This document shows positions 1 to 12,500 of a stretch of 64,000 nucleotides of DNA, piece by piece. Every line of letters starts with the position of its first letter. The first letter of the stretch is position 1. The stretch covers positions 181,484 through 245,483 of the forward strand of contig VCJN01000839.1 in the NCBI GenBank assembly GCA_006384855.1, given 5' to 3'. The notes below the pieces were generated by a model. That model was not told the origin of the DNA. It searched no databases and was given only the letters and a program-made list of their open reading frames with translations. This stretch comes from Tetraselmis striata (lineage: Eukaryota; Chlorophyta; Chlorodendrophyceae; Chlorodendrales; Chlorodendraceae). A program made the position numbers and the translations under genes.

Positions 1-734
1 ACCAACCAGGCATCGCCACCCGCCACCCGCCGCTACACGCAGTAGGGACGCTCTCCCCAGCACGCAATCCGGCCGGGGGCCACTCCAATAGCGGCACCAG
101 CAGGCCGATAGGATACCGGTGTGAATTACAAAAAAGCCAGCAAGAAATCCAACGCTAACTCAAGCAGAAGCAGTACAAAAAGATCAACATGTATCTCGTC
201 CTGGTAGTAGAAGTACGCGAGTATTCCTCTGCTTTCAGCGGTGGGTTTGTTCCTGGCGTTTTGGAATTCACACGAGTACGCGAGTAATCGGGCGGTTTAC
301 ATATATCCGGTTTATACATATCTGGATTTCTTGAATGTTGCGTCTAGCACATGTAATCACATATATCCGGTACCGAACGGCTCGCTGAAAAACGACTAGT
401 CGCTACCACGTGCGGGCACCGATTTGAAGCTGAGCTGTTGAAAATCCGTTCATTAGCGACTACTTTTGACGCAGGTGAAGATAAAATTGCTCGTACAGGA
501 ATACGGAACGATGCACTACGGGTATCCATACAGGTGGATACTGATACTGTGCTTATTTGTGTTAAAGCCCTGACGTAAGAAAAGGACCTAATATACTGTG
601 CTTGACCCCTGGTTTCAGCTTTAGCGACGATATCTCACTTTTCACAACCATGCTGGCAACCTTTCACACTTGCTTTGTGATTACATGTTATGCTAGATGC
701 AATATTCAAGAAATCCATACATAAATCCAGCTAT
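1..734. repeat. Dispersed repeat fragments, no gene
   Basis: No coding sequence was recognised. Positions 8-95 resemble the family at 735-895 and 41105-41265. Positions 118-192 (GTGTGAATTACAAAAA and what follows) match the 3' tail of the LINE copies at 15428 and 46418. Positions 600-690 resemble 17695-17790: both contain GCTGGCAACCTTTCACA after a GGTTTCAGCTT-like stretch. These look like overlapping scraps of retroelement ends. Confidence 0.5.
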
Positions 735-895
735 GGGCCACCAGAGGCGGGAACCGCCGTGGCAGCCACAGACCAGGCATCGCTATCCGCCACCCGCCGC
801 TCCACGAAGTAGTAGGGACGCTCTCCCCAACCCACAATCCCGGGCCACTCCAATAGTGGCACTAGGCCGAATGTGAGGTGGAGGCGCCGACAGGA
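735..895 (-). repeat. Dispersed repeat, copy of 41105-41265
   Basis: The reverse complement reads nearly like 41105-41265, sharing the CATTCGGCCTAGTGCC stretch, the GGAGTGGCCCGGGATTGTG stretch and GGCGGTTCCCGCCTCTGG. A third, partial copy lies at 40885-40945. It has no coding signal. The copies lie about 40 kb apart in opposite orientation. Confidence 0.7.
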
Positions 896-1002
896 AAGGG
901 GCACATTTGCTTTCAGTTGTGCTTTTAGTGCACATGTATTTAAGCCCTGATGTAATTCTAAAGAATATCACCGATATTGATAATATATTGTCCTGATACA
1001 AC

Positions 1003-1800
1003 TACGCTTCATCAAAATCAGTGGTAAGCGAACTTTACTCCAAGGGTAGTTGGTGAGCATTTTTCGAATATATCAACGCATTACGAAAACCCTCCGAGCT
1101 GGGGACGCGGGGTGACCTGCCGGTGTGTAGAATTAGTTCGGGATGCGAAAACTACTGCGTGCATCATTGGATAATTATTACGGAAATATAACCAATCTAT
1201 CCAGAATACGGACTTGCGGGGTTTTTAGATGCTCTGCGGCGTGCGCCGTAAGAGTTGGATACGTGCTTGCCCCACCGTGTAGAGCTACTAGCGCGCTACC
1301 ATATGAAGCGGTTGCCAAAAGGTGCGCATGTTCATCATTACAAAACAATTCGCCGCCTACATACGCGAGTACGTGCCTCGTGACAAGTGTAACACTTGTG
1401 TAAGGCTGATGTACGCGGGCATTACGAGCGGCTGGAAGGCGGGATGCGGGATCACTCGCGGTACCATGCGAGCACATCTATCTATGGGCAGTCTATTGCT
1501 ATAGGGCCATGCCAAAGACTCCGCATGCGCTGCGCATAGGAATAGCGACTATTTTTCTGAATATTTGTGCCGATGTAAACTCGAGATGTGCGAAATTCGT
1601 GCCTCGTTCTTACATATACATACACCTCAATGTACACGGCCAAATCAATTCAATATAAAACATGGGGGTTGTAGCCAGCACTCCTACCCAACATACCCCT
1701 ACATTAGGATTGGCGCCCCGCGCGTCGATTGCGCGTGAGCTCAGACCATACCCAAAGTAGGGTTTGCCATTTATTTTGAAGCGTAGTGAGCAAGGCGAAA
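1003..1800. repeat. Left copy of ~780-bp direct repeat
   Basis: This runs in parallel with 3258-4045. Shared blocks include GGGATGCGAAAACTACTG, CCAGAATACGGACTTGCGG and the stretch ending CCAAAGTAGGGTTTGC. Each copy is bounded by a short inverted motif built on CTACGCTTCA...TGGTAAGC, so each could itself be a non-autonomous element. No convincing protein is encoded. Confidence 0.75.
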
Positions 1801-1986
1801 CTGTAACATGCTTTGGGATGGCAGTACTTTGCATCATAGTTACAAGCTGCGCTTTTGCTAATGATGGCCACTATTTATAATGTATATATGTTGCGCTCTA
1901 TGTGACCGCCATAATGCAGCTCGATTACCTTGCGCAAGCGTCTAGGCATTGACTCGACATGCTTTTTAAAATAATCAGGCGGAATT

Positions 1987-2951
1987 TCAGCTAGGCGGCG
2001 CCCGTTGGATTGTAGATCTGAAGCTCGCCATCGTCTTGTACATCTTGCCCATGAGTTTATCATCAAGCTCGTTCCATATGTTATCTATCCAATTCAGATC
2101 CGGGGATTCATGCGGAGCTTGAAGCATCGACACTTTGGGTTGATATGTCTTCCACTTTAGGGTGGTACCCCTCGCTCGCAGTGTGAGCTGCGGCTCCATC
2201 TTAATTAATTGTGAAGGGCTGCCCACCAAACATGGGACCTTCAGGGACAACTGTTTTCTGAATGACTTGATGGTATTCTTGATTCCTTTCCACCATGTCC
2301 GCAGCCATGTAGTCGTACCGCTGACAAGGTGTGCCTTGCTTATATATGCCATGGACACTAGCACCAAAATATAGGTGCACTGTTGGGCCATGGTGTTCCG
2401 TGTCCACAGTGACGCGGTGGCGCGGATTTTGATATCGCTAGTTCCTGCCCGTGGACTTGTGCCACACTGTGTAATGCATGGGAATCGGTAACCATAACAC
2501 GCTCCTAATCCACATGTAGTTGTTGTTGGCGCCACTGCAACCTTGTAGCCATACTGCGGATTGTTAGGTGCTGACGCCGTATAAGGCTCATCCACACGAT
2601 AGGGGCTCTCCCAATCTGTAAAGCACGCTGAACGGTGCTTTTAGATACCTCATTCTGTGTATTGCCACAGATGTGCAAACGTCTCGCGATTATCTTCGAT
2701 CCAACTTTGGTGCGACCAGATGCGATATGCTTCGCGACGGTCACCGCCGCGCCATCTAGCAATCGCTTGCGCCCTTGACCTTGCTTGTTATCCGGGCCTT
2801 CTCCGGTTGCATGCCGCTCCGCCCAACGTTTCACGAAGCGCACACCACGATGCAATTGCCTAGCCACCGCTGCCACGTCTCCGTTGCATGCTTGCAATAG
2901 TACCGGCACCGCTTCCCGAACAGCTGTGCCGCTCTTCGCCCTCCGCGCCAT
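1987..2951 (-). pseudogene. Tc1/mariner-like transposase, decayed
   Basis: The gene would encode a cut-and-paste transposase. From the ATG at 2951 the minus strand encodes an N-terminal helix-turn-helix-like part (about 110 residues). The reading frame then shifts more than once. Near the C-terminus (about 2085-2125) the peptide HESPDLNWIDNIWNELDDKL matches the Tc1/mariner block SPDLNPIENxW that precedes or includes the last catalytic acidic residue. The middle of the DDE/D domain is scattered over two frames, so the copy is dead. It sits between the two direct repeats at 1003-1800 and 3258-4045, whose ends carry inverted motifs that could be its terminal repeats. The family call rests on the C-terminal motif and size and is fairly safe. 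The exact subfamily is not visible. Confidence 0.75.
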
Positions 2952-3257
2952 CTTACTGTATATGTATTCAATAGATAGATACGGCCACACGTGACGATGC
3001 ATGATGCACATGCGACCATCGTCTAAAGTGCTGAACATTAACCGATGTCACACATTATATAAAATCACGTTTACTTTAAATTGAAACATTTATTGCCGAG
3101 CGATCTCCGAAACCAAGTTCCAAAACCAATATGCGCGCATATCTTGCAAGGGAAACAAAACTAGGGCGTAATGTTGCACAAACATGTGTAGCTAGCATGG
3201 ACGCATTGCGTGGCACTGCGATCGTTGGGAGCACCATGACTTCGTATTTGGATTGCT

Positions 3258-4045
3258 CACTACGCTTCAAAATTAATGGTAAGCGAACTGTAATCCAAGT
3301 GAAGGGTAGTTGGTGAGCATTTTTTGAGTATCAACGCATTACGAAAACCCTCCGAGCTGGGGACGCGGGGTGACCTGCCGGTGTATAGAATTAGTTCGGG
3401 ATGCGAAAACTACTGTTCAAATCGTATAATTATTACGGAAATATAACCAACCTATCCAGAATACGGACTTGCGGGGTTTTTAGATGCTCTGCGGCGCGCG
3501 CCGTAAGAGTTGGATACGTGCTTGCCCCACCGTGTAGAGCTACTAGCGCGCTACCATATGAAGCGGTTGCCAAAAGGTGCGCATGTTCATCATTACAAAA
3601 CAATTCGCCGCCTACGTGAGTACGTGCCTCGTGACAAGTGTAACCTTAACACTTGTGTAAGGCTGATGTACGCGGGCATTATGAGCGGCTGGAAGGCGGG
3701 ATGCGGGGTCACTCGCGGTACCATGCGAGCACATCTATCTATGGGCAGTCTATTGCTGTAGGGCCATGCCAAAGACTCCGCATGCGCTGCGCATAGGAAT
3801 ATTTTTCTGAATATTTGTGCTAATTTAAACTCGAGATGTGCGAATTCGTGCCTCGTTCTTACATCTACATACACCTCAATGTACACGGCCAAATCAATTC
3901 AATATAAAACATGGGGGGTGTAGCCAGCACTCCTACCCAACATACCCCTACATTAGGATTGGCGCCACGCGCTTCGATTGCGCGTGAGCACAGACCATAC
4001 CCAAAGTAGGGTTTGCAAATTATTTCGAAGCGTGGTGTATAACAA
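3258..4045. repeat. Right copy of ~780-bp direct repeat
   Basis: This is the second copy of 1003-1800, in the same orientation, with small indels (for example a different stretch just after GAAAACTACTG). Its left edge GCTCACTACGCTTCAAAATT is the inverse of the motif near 1770-1795, giving four copies of this end motif in alternating orientation across 1000-4045. Confidence 0.75.
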
Positions 4046-5327
4046 AACAAAGCACCGTTGTTACTTTCGGGCTGCGGCCTTGGCGTTCAAGCGGCGCTCT
4101 CCGTACGTGCGCACGTGCATGCACAGGTTCGATTCTCGGTGTCGGCAGATTTCCTCGTAGCAAGACCGGCCCGCTGCGCGCGAACAATGCGCGCGAACCT
4201 AGCGCGGACGACGTAGCGGGTGCAGGTGCGGGTGCGACTAAGTACCGCACACAACTTGCAGCCACACTATGACCTTATGTGCTGCGCGCTTATACAGCGA
4301 TTTTTGCGCGTTTTGTTGCTAACCGGCAATTTCCGTTTTTTTCGGGGCGCACTAGCGGGCGGGTAAGGCTGATTTTTGAAGCGCATGCGCCAAGCACGGC
4401 CATGGGCTCGCGACGCAAGATAGCCGCTACTTTTTCAGAGTAGGGCATAGAAATACCCTATAGATAACCCCATGTGTACACCGCATACATGCGATGTAAC
4501 GCATTCATTCGCAGCATCTGGGAAGAGTAGCATTTCACCAATGCTAGATGTAAATGCGTATATGTCCACCGTACGCCATAGCATTCATTGTGCGACCACT
4601 AGGGGCGGCTAGCTCGAGAGAAGATGAGGATATGTGCCCAAAGGGCGGCAATCAGTATGGCGACATGTGGCGTGCAACCTGCGCACGGATTACGACTCAC
4701 ACGTTCATTACTTTAATAATGTTTAAATAAGCGTTTCAATAAATAGGCGGCAATACACAATCAAACAATGTACTTAGTGCTTTCCGAAATCGATTCGCAA
4801 TGCGACTTAAAATATATCTGTCAATTTTATTGGAAAAGCCGAATTTATATCAACACAGTTTCTGTTCCATTTTTTCTATCTATTTTGGTTACCTCACCTG
4901 CACCCTAATACACCAGTGAGTCTGTCAAGTTGACAAGTAGTTTATGGCAGGCGCGCATTTTGTATAGGAAAACTATGTCGCCGGCGGACATGCGACGGCC
5001 GTACTAAACGCTGTACAGCCTCCACATGAGTCATGCCCTGCTTTTCAAGCGTCCGTTCTATATCGTCTAATTACCAACCCTCGCCTTCGTTTCCGGCCGC
5101 GCCCTTCCATGAACGGTACGGAAGTATTGGACACCCTATGTAAGGGCGGCAGCTTCTATTGGTATCATCGGCGTTCTTGCTACAAGAGCGCAATCAGTTT
5201 TCCACTTTTGAGCGTCAATACTAAATCCGAGAACCCAATGTCATGAGGGTGTGACTTTGTTTGAGGACGTGTATACGATATACGTGTACGCCTCCACACC
5301 AAAACCTAGCTCTACCGTCATGCAACA
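4046..5327. other. Intergenic, nothing recognised
   Basis: There is no open frame with protein-like composition, no splice-consistent model and no clear repeat. The base composition drops locally toward AT near 4700-4900. Confidence 0.5.
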
Positions 5328-5455
5328 TGAAATTTGAAGTTTGTTACCACTTTATTTCTGCCAGTCTTCCGACCACACAAGCGCCAGCTGTCTCACGGCC
5401 CAGTTGCATGAACCCGCACAGGGTCGGCCGTAGCCAGTAGGATGCAGCCCTATAA
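5328..5455 (+). repeat. Short direct repeat, first copy
   Basis: About 125 bp that recur at 6214-6335 in the same orientation. Both contain TTGTTACCACTTTA, AGTCTTCCGAC, TGCATGAACCCGC and GGCCGTAGCC in that order. Confidence 0.75.
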
Positions 5456-5906
5456 AAAGCCAACTCATGCAACGCATTCACAACAGTGCGCTCTCCCAGC
5501 CGGCGGCATGCGAGCGAGCAAAATACCCGATTCTGCAGTTAGGGCGTGCTGCAACATCAGCCCACCCAAAACCGCGATATATCCGCATTCCATGCGCACT
5601 TGATAGGGCCGGGCTCCAGCCGGCATTGCGCGATGGGATGCAGCCCCCGATGGCCGCCCAGCGGGCGACTCCATGTGGTCACCTGCTAGATTATTGTACA
5701 GGGTACATGGTAGGTTGGCCATCAATAGGCATCAATTGGGCAGCGCCGAGCGCCCCCACTACGCCGATAAAATCCGGTATACGGGGCAGATACGGATTAC
5801 GGATTGAGTGGTTTTACCCTAAAACCCTTACCAAACGAAGACGAGCCGCGCGATAAGCCTTAGGGTCCCAGGGGCGATTGTAACCCTAGGGAAATGAGAC
5901 AATGCC

Positions 5907-5937
<31 letters not shown>

Positions 5938-6213
5938 AAAAAAAACAATCGAGGGGTCAAGCCCAAGTAAAAGTTGTACAAATCTCTAATTATTAATTCA
6001 GAATTTTTTTCCGCGGTAGTAGACAAAAGTATAATTCATAATCTGCTATTGAATATGTGGAGACAGAGCAGGCGATGGGCAAGCAGCCCGGCAGCTGTGG
6101 CCGGCTTTTGGATAATCGCAGCGGTGTGGCAATAGATATATGCCGGAGAGACAAATCAAACCGGCGCCAGCCTGGGTGCGCTGTGTACACCGGCAGGAGC
6201 GTTGATATATTGG
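5456..6213. other. Spacer with C/A homopolymer
   Basis: No gene is supported. A run of about 21 C is followed at once by about 19 A near 5907-5946. The rest is unremarkable. Confidence 0.5.
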
Positions 6214-6335
6214 AAATTGAAGCTTGTTACCACTTTAATCCTGCAAGTCTTCCGACTACACCGGCCAGATGTCTTGCGGCCGGGCTGCATGAACCCGCGT
6301 AGGGCCGGCCGTAGCCCGTAGCAAGCAGCCCTCTG
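6214..6335 (+). repeat. Short direct repeat, second copy
   Basis: This is the second copy of 5328-5455, about 890 bp downstream, with scattered substitutions. It lies 265 bp beyond the stop of the ORP gene, probably in its 3' flank. Confidence 0.75.
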
Positions 6336-6599
6336 AAGGCAAAATGTGGATAATATAACATGGTGCAGTAGGTGTGGGGAGCGCAGCGGCAGCTGCTTGG
6401 CTGTGGCCGCCGTCGCAGGCACAATCAATGGTGGGACTGCGCTCTAGACGCCCGGTCACCAAGTGCAGCCATTAGCTACAATAAATGTGCGCTTGGTTGG
6501 GGGACAATAGCAAGTAAACATGATAAATGCTCTATCGAATCCGTTATTCACAGTATATAATAGTACGTGATGAAGTATAGTACACACATGCACACTTAG

Positions 6600-9500
6600 C
6601 TAGGGAGCAGCGGCGCCATGTTCGAGCACGCCAAAAATGTCTAAACTGTGCGGCCAGGCAGCTGCCTCGCGGGCGGCCCAGTACTCCCCACCAAACTGCC
6701 ACCGGTCTCCGCCGCCGTTGGTGCTGGCCGGCGGCCGACGCGCAAACCAGGCGGGCCGCAGGGCGGCGCGCTGCCACTGCTGCTGCCGCTGCAGCAGCGC
6801 CACCTTTGCGGCCGTCGCCGCCTCCCAGTTGCCCTGCGCCCAATCAAAACAGCACGGCGCACGCGGTCAGCATGGCTGCAGCCCGGCTGCTCTGCCGCTG
6901 GTCAACCCCAACGTCGGCGGCATGATGTGAGAGGCCAAGCAGCCAAGGGGGGAGAGGGTTCAGGGATGTGATGTTCATTGTTAAGGCCGGTCCTGATCTC
7001 AAAGCGCACAGGGATGCGCAGTCAATGCTGGTTGGTACGTGGGGCACCCTGTGTGATTTTCCTACGGATGCTGTTGCGGACTGACGCAATGCCCTTGTAA
7101 CGATGACAAGGAACCACTGCGCAGGAGACAGCAAGGGGTCCACAGGACAATTGCCGCCACCATAGGGCGCCCCAACGACGGCACGCGCACAGCCCATGAA
7201 CACCGACACTAAATGTGTCCTTGCAGTGCGCTTTATCAGCCAGCAAATAGACAATGTTGATCACACACCCTCTAAGCAGAAAGGAATCGACAGAAACCCA
7301 TACTGGCAGTATCCGAGTCAGCAGTGCCACTGCAAACAACAACTATCGGAGGGCAGGTTGGGATGCCTGGTGCGCAGCGAATTCGAATCAACCAACAATG
7401 AGCGCTAGCGGCCAGCCAGGGTGCCCAGGAGAGCACGCAAGTAGGTCACATGCACAGAGAGGCAACGTAGAGGAAGAAGTATCACATCCACTGGCATATC
7501 TGCGACTATGTACGCAAAGCAACAGGATAATTGCCAACGGTGGGTGAGCGCATGCTGACGCTGGAGATGACAATGGTGAGGGTGAGGGTGGTGGGAATGG
7601 CGGCGGTGATGGCGATGGCGATGGCCATGGCGGTGGCGAGGGTGATGGCGATGGGGATGGGGATGGGGATGGGGATGATGATGGAATGGTGATGGTGATG
7701 GCGACGGTGGTGGTGGTGGTGATGGTGATGGCGATGGCGATGGTGATGGTGCTGGTGATGACAATGGTGATGGCAATGGCAATGGTGATGGCGATGGTGA
7801 GGGTGACGGTGATGGTGATGGCGATGATGACTATGATGATTATAGCAATGGTGGTGTTGGCGGTGTTGGTCTGCACCTCTTCTAGCGCCAGCAGGTCGGG
7901 CCGCAGGCGCGAATCGGTAGGCGGCAGCGCCGTCCTGTCATCGGCGCGCTTGAGCTCGAGTGTAAAGGCCGTGAAGTTGTACTGCTCCGCGGCGTTGCGC
8001 AGCCTGTGGTGGCGTGCGTACAGCAGCAGCTTGCCCTCGGGGCCCGCGCACCCGTCGCTGGGCGCTGGCTGCGCGTAGATGCGGTCCAGGTAGTTGCCCT
8101 GCCAGCGTCAGAGGTTCGTCCAGTCAGGCATTCATGCCAATGCTGCGTGCAGCCACACCGCCCAAAGGCTGCAAGTGACCCTACCCACAAGAGTATATGC
8201 TCTCCACTAAACCTCCGACGGTGGACATCTCCACTATCGATCCAGTCCGATTTGTCTGAGAGACCGTGACAATCTACAATGGGTGCCAGCGGCTTGCCGG
8301 GCTTGGCATAAGTGTGCGGTTTGTGACAGGGATCATTGGCACCGCTGTCTATTGTTCGACGCCCAATGGCGCAAGTGCTGTTAGTAGCAGTCCGTGGCTG
8401 AAGGACTGGGCTGCAGCAGGATATGGTGAACAAGACTCCGCGGTTTTTAAGCTGAGCCAGCTGGAAGCGCCGCCACACATGCAGCCAGGCACGCCTTGAC
8501 TTAACCAACACCTGCCCCGGGGGTGGTTGCCAGCCTGCGCCTTCTTCGGCTCCCAGCCGGGTGGGTGCCCGCACCTGCAGCGTGTAAGCCACCCGCCCGC
8601 GCGCGTCCACCACGCTGCCTGTGACGTAGCCGCGGCGTCCGGGCATCTTGCTGCACTTGGGCAGCCGCAGGGAGGCCGTGTCGCCGGTGCGCAGGTTGTG
8701 GACGGTGACGGGGCCGTGCCACTCCGCCCACAGATTCCCAAGCACGATGTTGTGGATCCAGCAACTCGCCTTGTTCCACACGTAGTGGTCGCCGGTGTCG
8801 GGGAACAGCAAGTGCACCGTCCCGGGGAAGCTCACCTCGATGCGCTGACCCCAGAACTGCACCAGACAGGGAAAGGCAGGGGGCAGCCGGGGTCAGGGCA
8901 CCCAGGGTCAGGGTTAGGCTAGGGAAGCTTGGCCGCCTCTCATGTGGCGCTCTGGCAGTCTGGCAGAGTTCAGGGCAAGAGGGTCGTAGAAGCAAGCGGG
9001 GGAAAGAGGGGAGGGCGTCATGTCAACTAGGCGGACATTCCAAGGATGGAGAATCAACATGGCAGCAAAGCCACAGGACAGGTATAGCCAAAGAGCGCTG
9101 GATAAAGCATCACTGACTGCGGGAAACATGCTGCGAGAGAGGCGGTCAGTTTAGTCAACTGTAACTAAAGAGTCCATCCTCCCTTGGCTGTTACCGGTCC
9201 CGGGCGGGGAAACGCCAGACCCTCGGCGACCCGGCGTTTGTTTTAGGCGGTGCTGCCCTCCCGGATGCGCCCTTTGCCTCCATGTCTCGGGACCCATGGC
9301 CCGGCTGCCCGCACCTTGCTGCGCATCCCCATCTCGCCCCACATCCTCCAGGCGCCGCCCGCGCCCTCCGCCCACCAGGCCGCCGTTGGAGGAGACAGCG
9401 ACACCTGCACGGGGTCAGGCACAGGGGGCGGCGTCAGGCCTGAGCTCGGAGCGCTTCCCCTTGCATGCTGCCCGTGCGGGGATAGCCCAGCCTGATGCGG

Positions 9501-12500
9501 CCGGGAGGGGACGCCGTGATTGGGACATGCAGTTGGATGGACATGGTTTGGGTCATCAATATTGCAGGTGAGGTGGAACAGCCCAACTAACAAGTCTATA
9601 TTAGCATGGAGCTTTGGCAATTAGGCATAGAATGTTATACAATATATTGGAACAGAAATGTGCCGATAATTTGGATTGTGATAAAAATCCGACAGATGCA
9701 TTTTAGTCGGATTTGCAAACATATTTCGAAACGCACCAAGTACTATGGTTGAGTTTGTATTGCCCATTGATTCAGGAAAAGTAGACACATCCATTGTTTG
9801 AAAACAGATTGCAAGACAGGGAATGCGGACCGACGCACGATGATAAGATCGAGTAAACGATTACTAAGCGTGACTAGCTAGGAGTACGGGTAATATCCTT
9901 GTCCTGTCGTCGCAATCCTTGCTGGTACTCGACCACTCGTACCGGTATATTGTATAAATTGACGCATATGCAACACGTATATACCAGTAAGGATTACATC
10001 GAGCGCGCTTGGTAAGGATTACAAGTCACGCTGTGCTTGCGTAGTATCCAAGCAGTGTAGACATGAATGACCGCATCACAATCCTCAGTAACGCAACTAC
10101 ATGGTCTACTACGATGGAACACTTTAGCAACAACAAGAATAAAGGAATAGAATAGCGGAATTGAATAGAAATAGAAAAAACCGCTAGAAGGGAGGCAAAT
10201 TAGAGACGACCAGGCCGCGCAGTAGGATTTGTTTGCCACCTGCACGCTAGTATGAGAATAACAACTACGTGTGTACAGGAATACCCGAATGCAATTTCAG
10301 TGCTCGGGGCTGGATGGGCGATGCTCGGATGCCAGGGCATATATATCATTCAGCGATGTGCTCCAGGCGGTCGCCCCCTCGCGCCGGGCCGGCTCACCTG
10401 CTCGGACACAAAGCGAAGGCCGTCCTCTTCCTCGCTCACGTACTCAAAGGTCTCGCCCAGCAGCGGGTTGAACGGCTTGTGCGTGCGCAGCGAGGAGCTG
10501 TAGGGGCTGACGGCAAATGCGGCCACCCGCGCAAGGCGCTCCAGCGGGTCCACGTTCGCTGCCGCCGCGCTGGCCAACAGGCCGTGGTACTCCAGCTCCT
10601 CCGCCAGCCGCTGAAGCCCCGACAGCGGCTCGTTGACCGTGGCGGGCAGCAGCACGGGGCGCAGCTCACGCCCAATGGACTTGTTCAGCTTGCGCCACAG
10701 GCTGAAGCCTAGCTCGGGCGGCGGCACCACCGTCAGTGGCGCCGCCTGGCCCTGTGGTTGAGGGTCGGTGGGCAAAGGGCGAGCAAGCGGGTGAGCATGT
10801 CGGTGCCAACAGGAAAGCTCGAGACCAGGCGCAATCGCACGTTGGGGGCAGGGAGGGGGGGGGGGGGGGGGGGGGGGCACCTCTGTGGGCTCTTCTGTGA
10901 TGTTTGGGAGAGGCTGAAAGGGGTTGAGCATGATGAGGTCGCCAAACAGTACGTCATCGTCGTCCTCCTCATCCTCGTCGTCTCCGTCGTCGCCGCCCTC
11001 GTCCCCGCCGCCATCCTCCGCTGAATCGCTGTCGCCCAAGGGCTCCCGCACGGCGCGGGCTGTGGTCTCCAGCCCGCCCAGGTACACATCATCCGCCAGC
11101 AGCGCGCTGGACTCCCCATCTGCGACGGGCCAGCACCAGTGCCATCAAGGGACAGAGGCCAGGGCGCCCCCGGGACCGACAGCATCCGGGTAAGCCACGG
11201 GTCAGGACAGCGCGGACAGGGAGACGGCCAAACATGAAAAGAGGGCTGTGCCAAGCCTGTCGGCAAGGCATGATGTCTTGCCGTAGGTGGTGGCAGTTAG
11301 GCGGCACCAACGGGAACATGATTGCGGCCGAGAAAGCTGTAGCTTTGGGCTCAAGTGCCACCACAACTGTGAAAATGCAATATTTGCTACAACCGTCCAA
11401 CTAACATGCATGTATAATTCTACAATGTTGTGATACGGCCCCCAAAATGGGGTGCGCACAATCCGTGCAGTTTTCTTATGACAATTATAATACCTACTGG
11501 ATTGCTACTACACACGTCGACGCAATTTATAAGAACCCACATTTAAATTCCCATAATTGGGATGCCAGCACATTGTTCCTACGTCTGCTATATATCCGTG
11601 ATTGTTTCGACTCGAAAGTCAAAGTACATGTTCTTATATAGTTGTTCTTAGAATCGCGTCGGCGCCCGTAGCGGTACACCGCAGTCGCAACGTTTTTTGC
11701 TTATTACGATGCATCCAGTTGTCCAGTTGAGCCTCGGACAGCACTCCAGTTATGCCTGTCAACTGCATTATAGGGAAAACGTACCTACCCACGCAGCGTA
11801 GGGCGATGGAATGGGGGATTGAACCTACTGGTCATGGCAAGGCAGTGGCAGTGCATAAAGCATGTTGTTGTAGCCCTTCAGAGAAGTGATCAGTGGCGGT
11901 GGTGCAGGAAAAAACAGAAAACCCTGGGCATGGTAGGGAGGCGGCCTCCCATTACCTTCCGCGTCCTCGTCGGATGACTCCGCTTCCACCTCTGACTCGG
12001 AGAGCCCCCCCGCGAGGACGCCTTCGCGCTCTCCGCCAAGGCCCCTGCCCCCAGAGGCGGCCTTGGTGCCGGACAAGGGGCGCCGTGCCTGCCGCTTCTC
12101 CAGGAGCTGCAGCGAGCTGCTCAGCAGCAAGTCCAGGGCGGGAGGGCATCAACAATGGCCTGGCTGGTGTCAGGGCCCATCCGCCCAGCTGCCTACCGGA
12201 TGAAAGCGCCTCTCATCATATACGGCATGCTGACACCCCCCCTCTGCGGGTTTCCTCCCGTTTCCCTGTGTTTACCCTCCCGTCCCACAAATCACAACGC
12301 CCTTCCCTTAATTTGTCACAGGATTCCGTCCAGTTTCTCACCGCATTCTTCCCCCCCAAAGCCACACACACCACCCTTCCTTCCACACAAAGCAGCAGAA
12401 GAGACAGCAGGGTCACGCTAGAGGCTGGGGGGTTGCAGGCTGTGCATGGGGAGGAAGGGGGGGGGGGGGGGGGCACTGGATGAGCGCTTCGTTCTCCGCC

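Noticed and set aside
4100-4160. tRNA-like GGTTCGATTC box
   Set aside because: Flanking arms do not pair and no matching anticodon or acceptor stem could be found.
7388-7876. Thr/Ile-rich or Ser/Pro-rich protein over the GAT minisatellite
   Set aside because: Repeat artefact inside the last ORP intron.
10881-11119. FFAT motif for ER binding in the acidic ORP linker
   Set aside because: The acidic run is followed by VLFGD and lacks the FF-x-A core, so I do not claim it.
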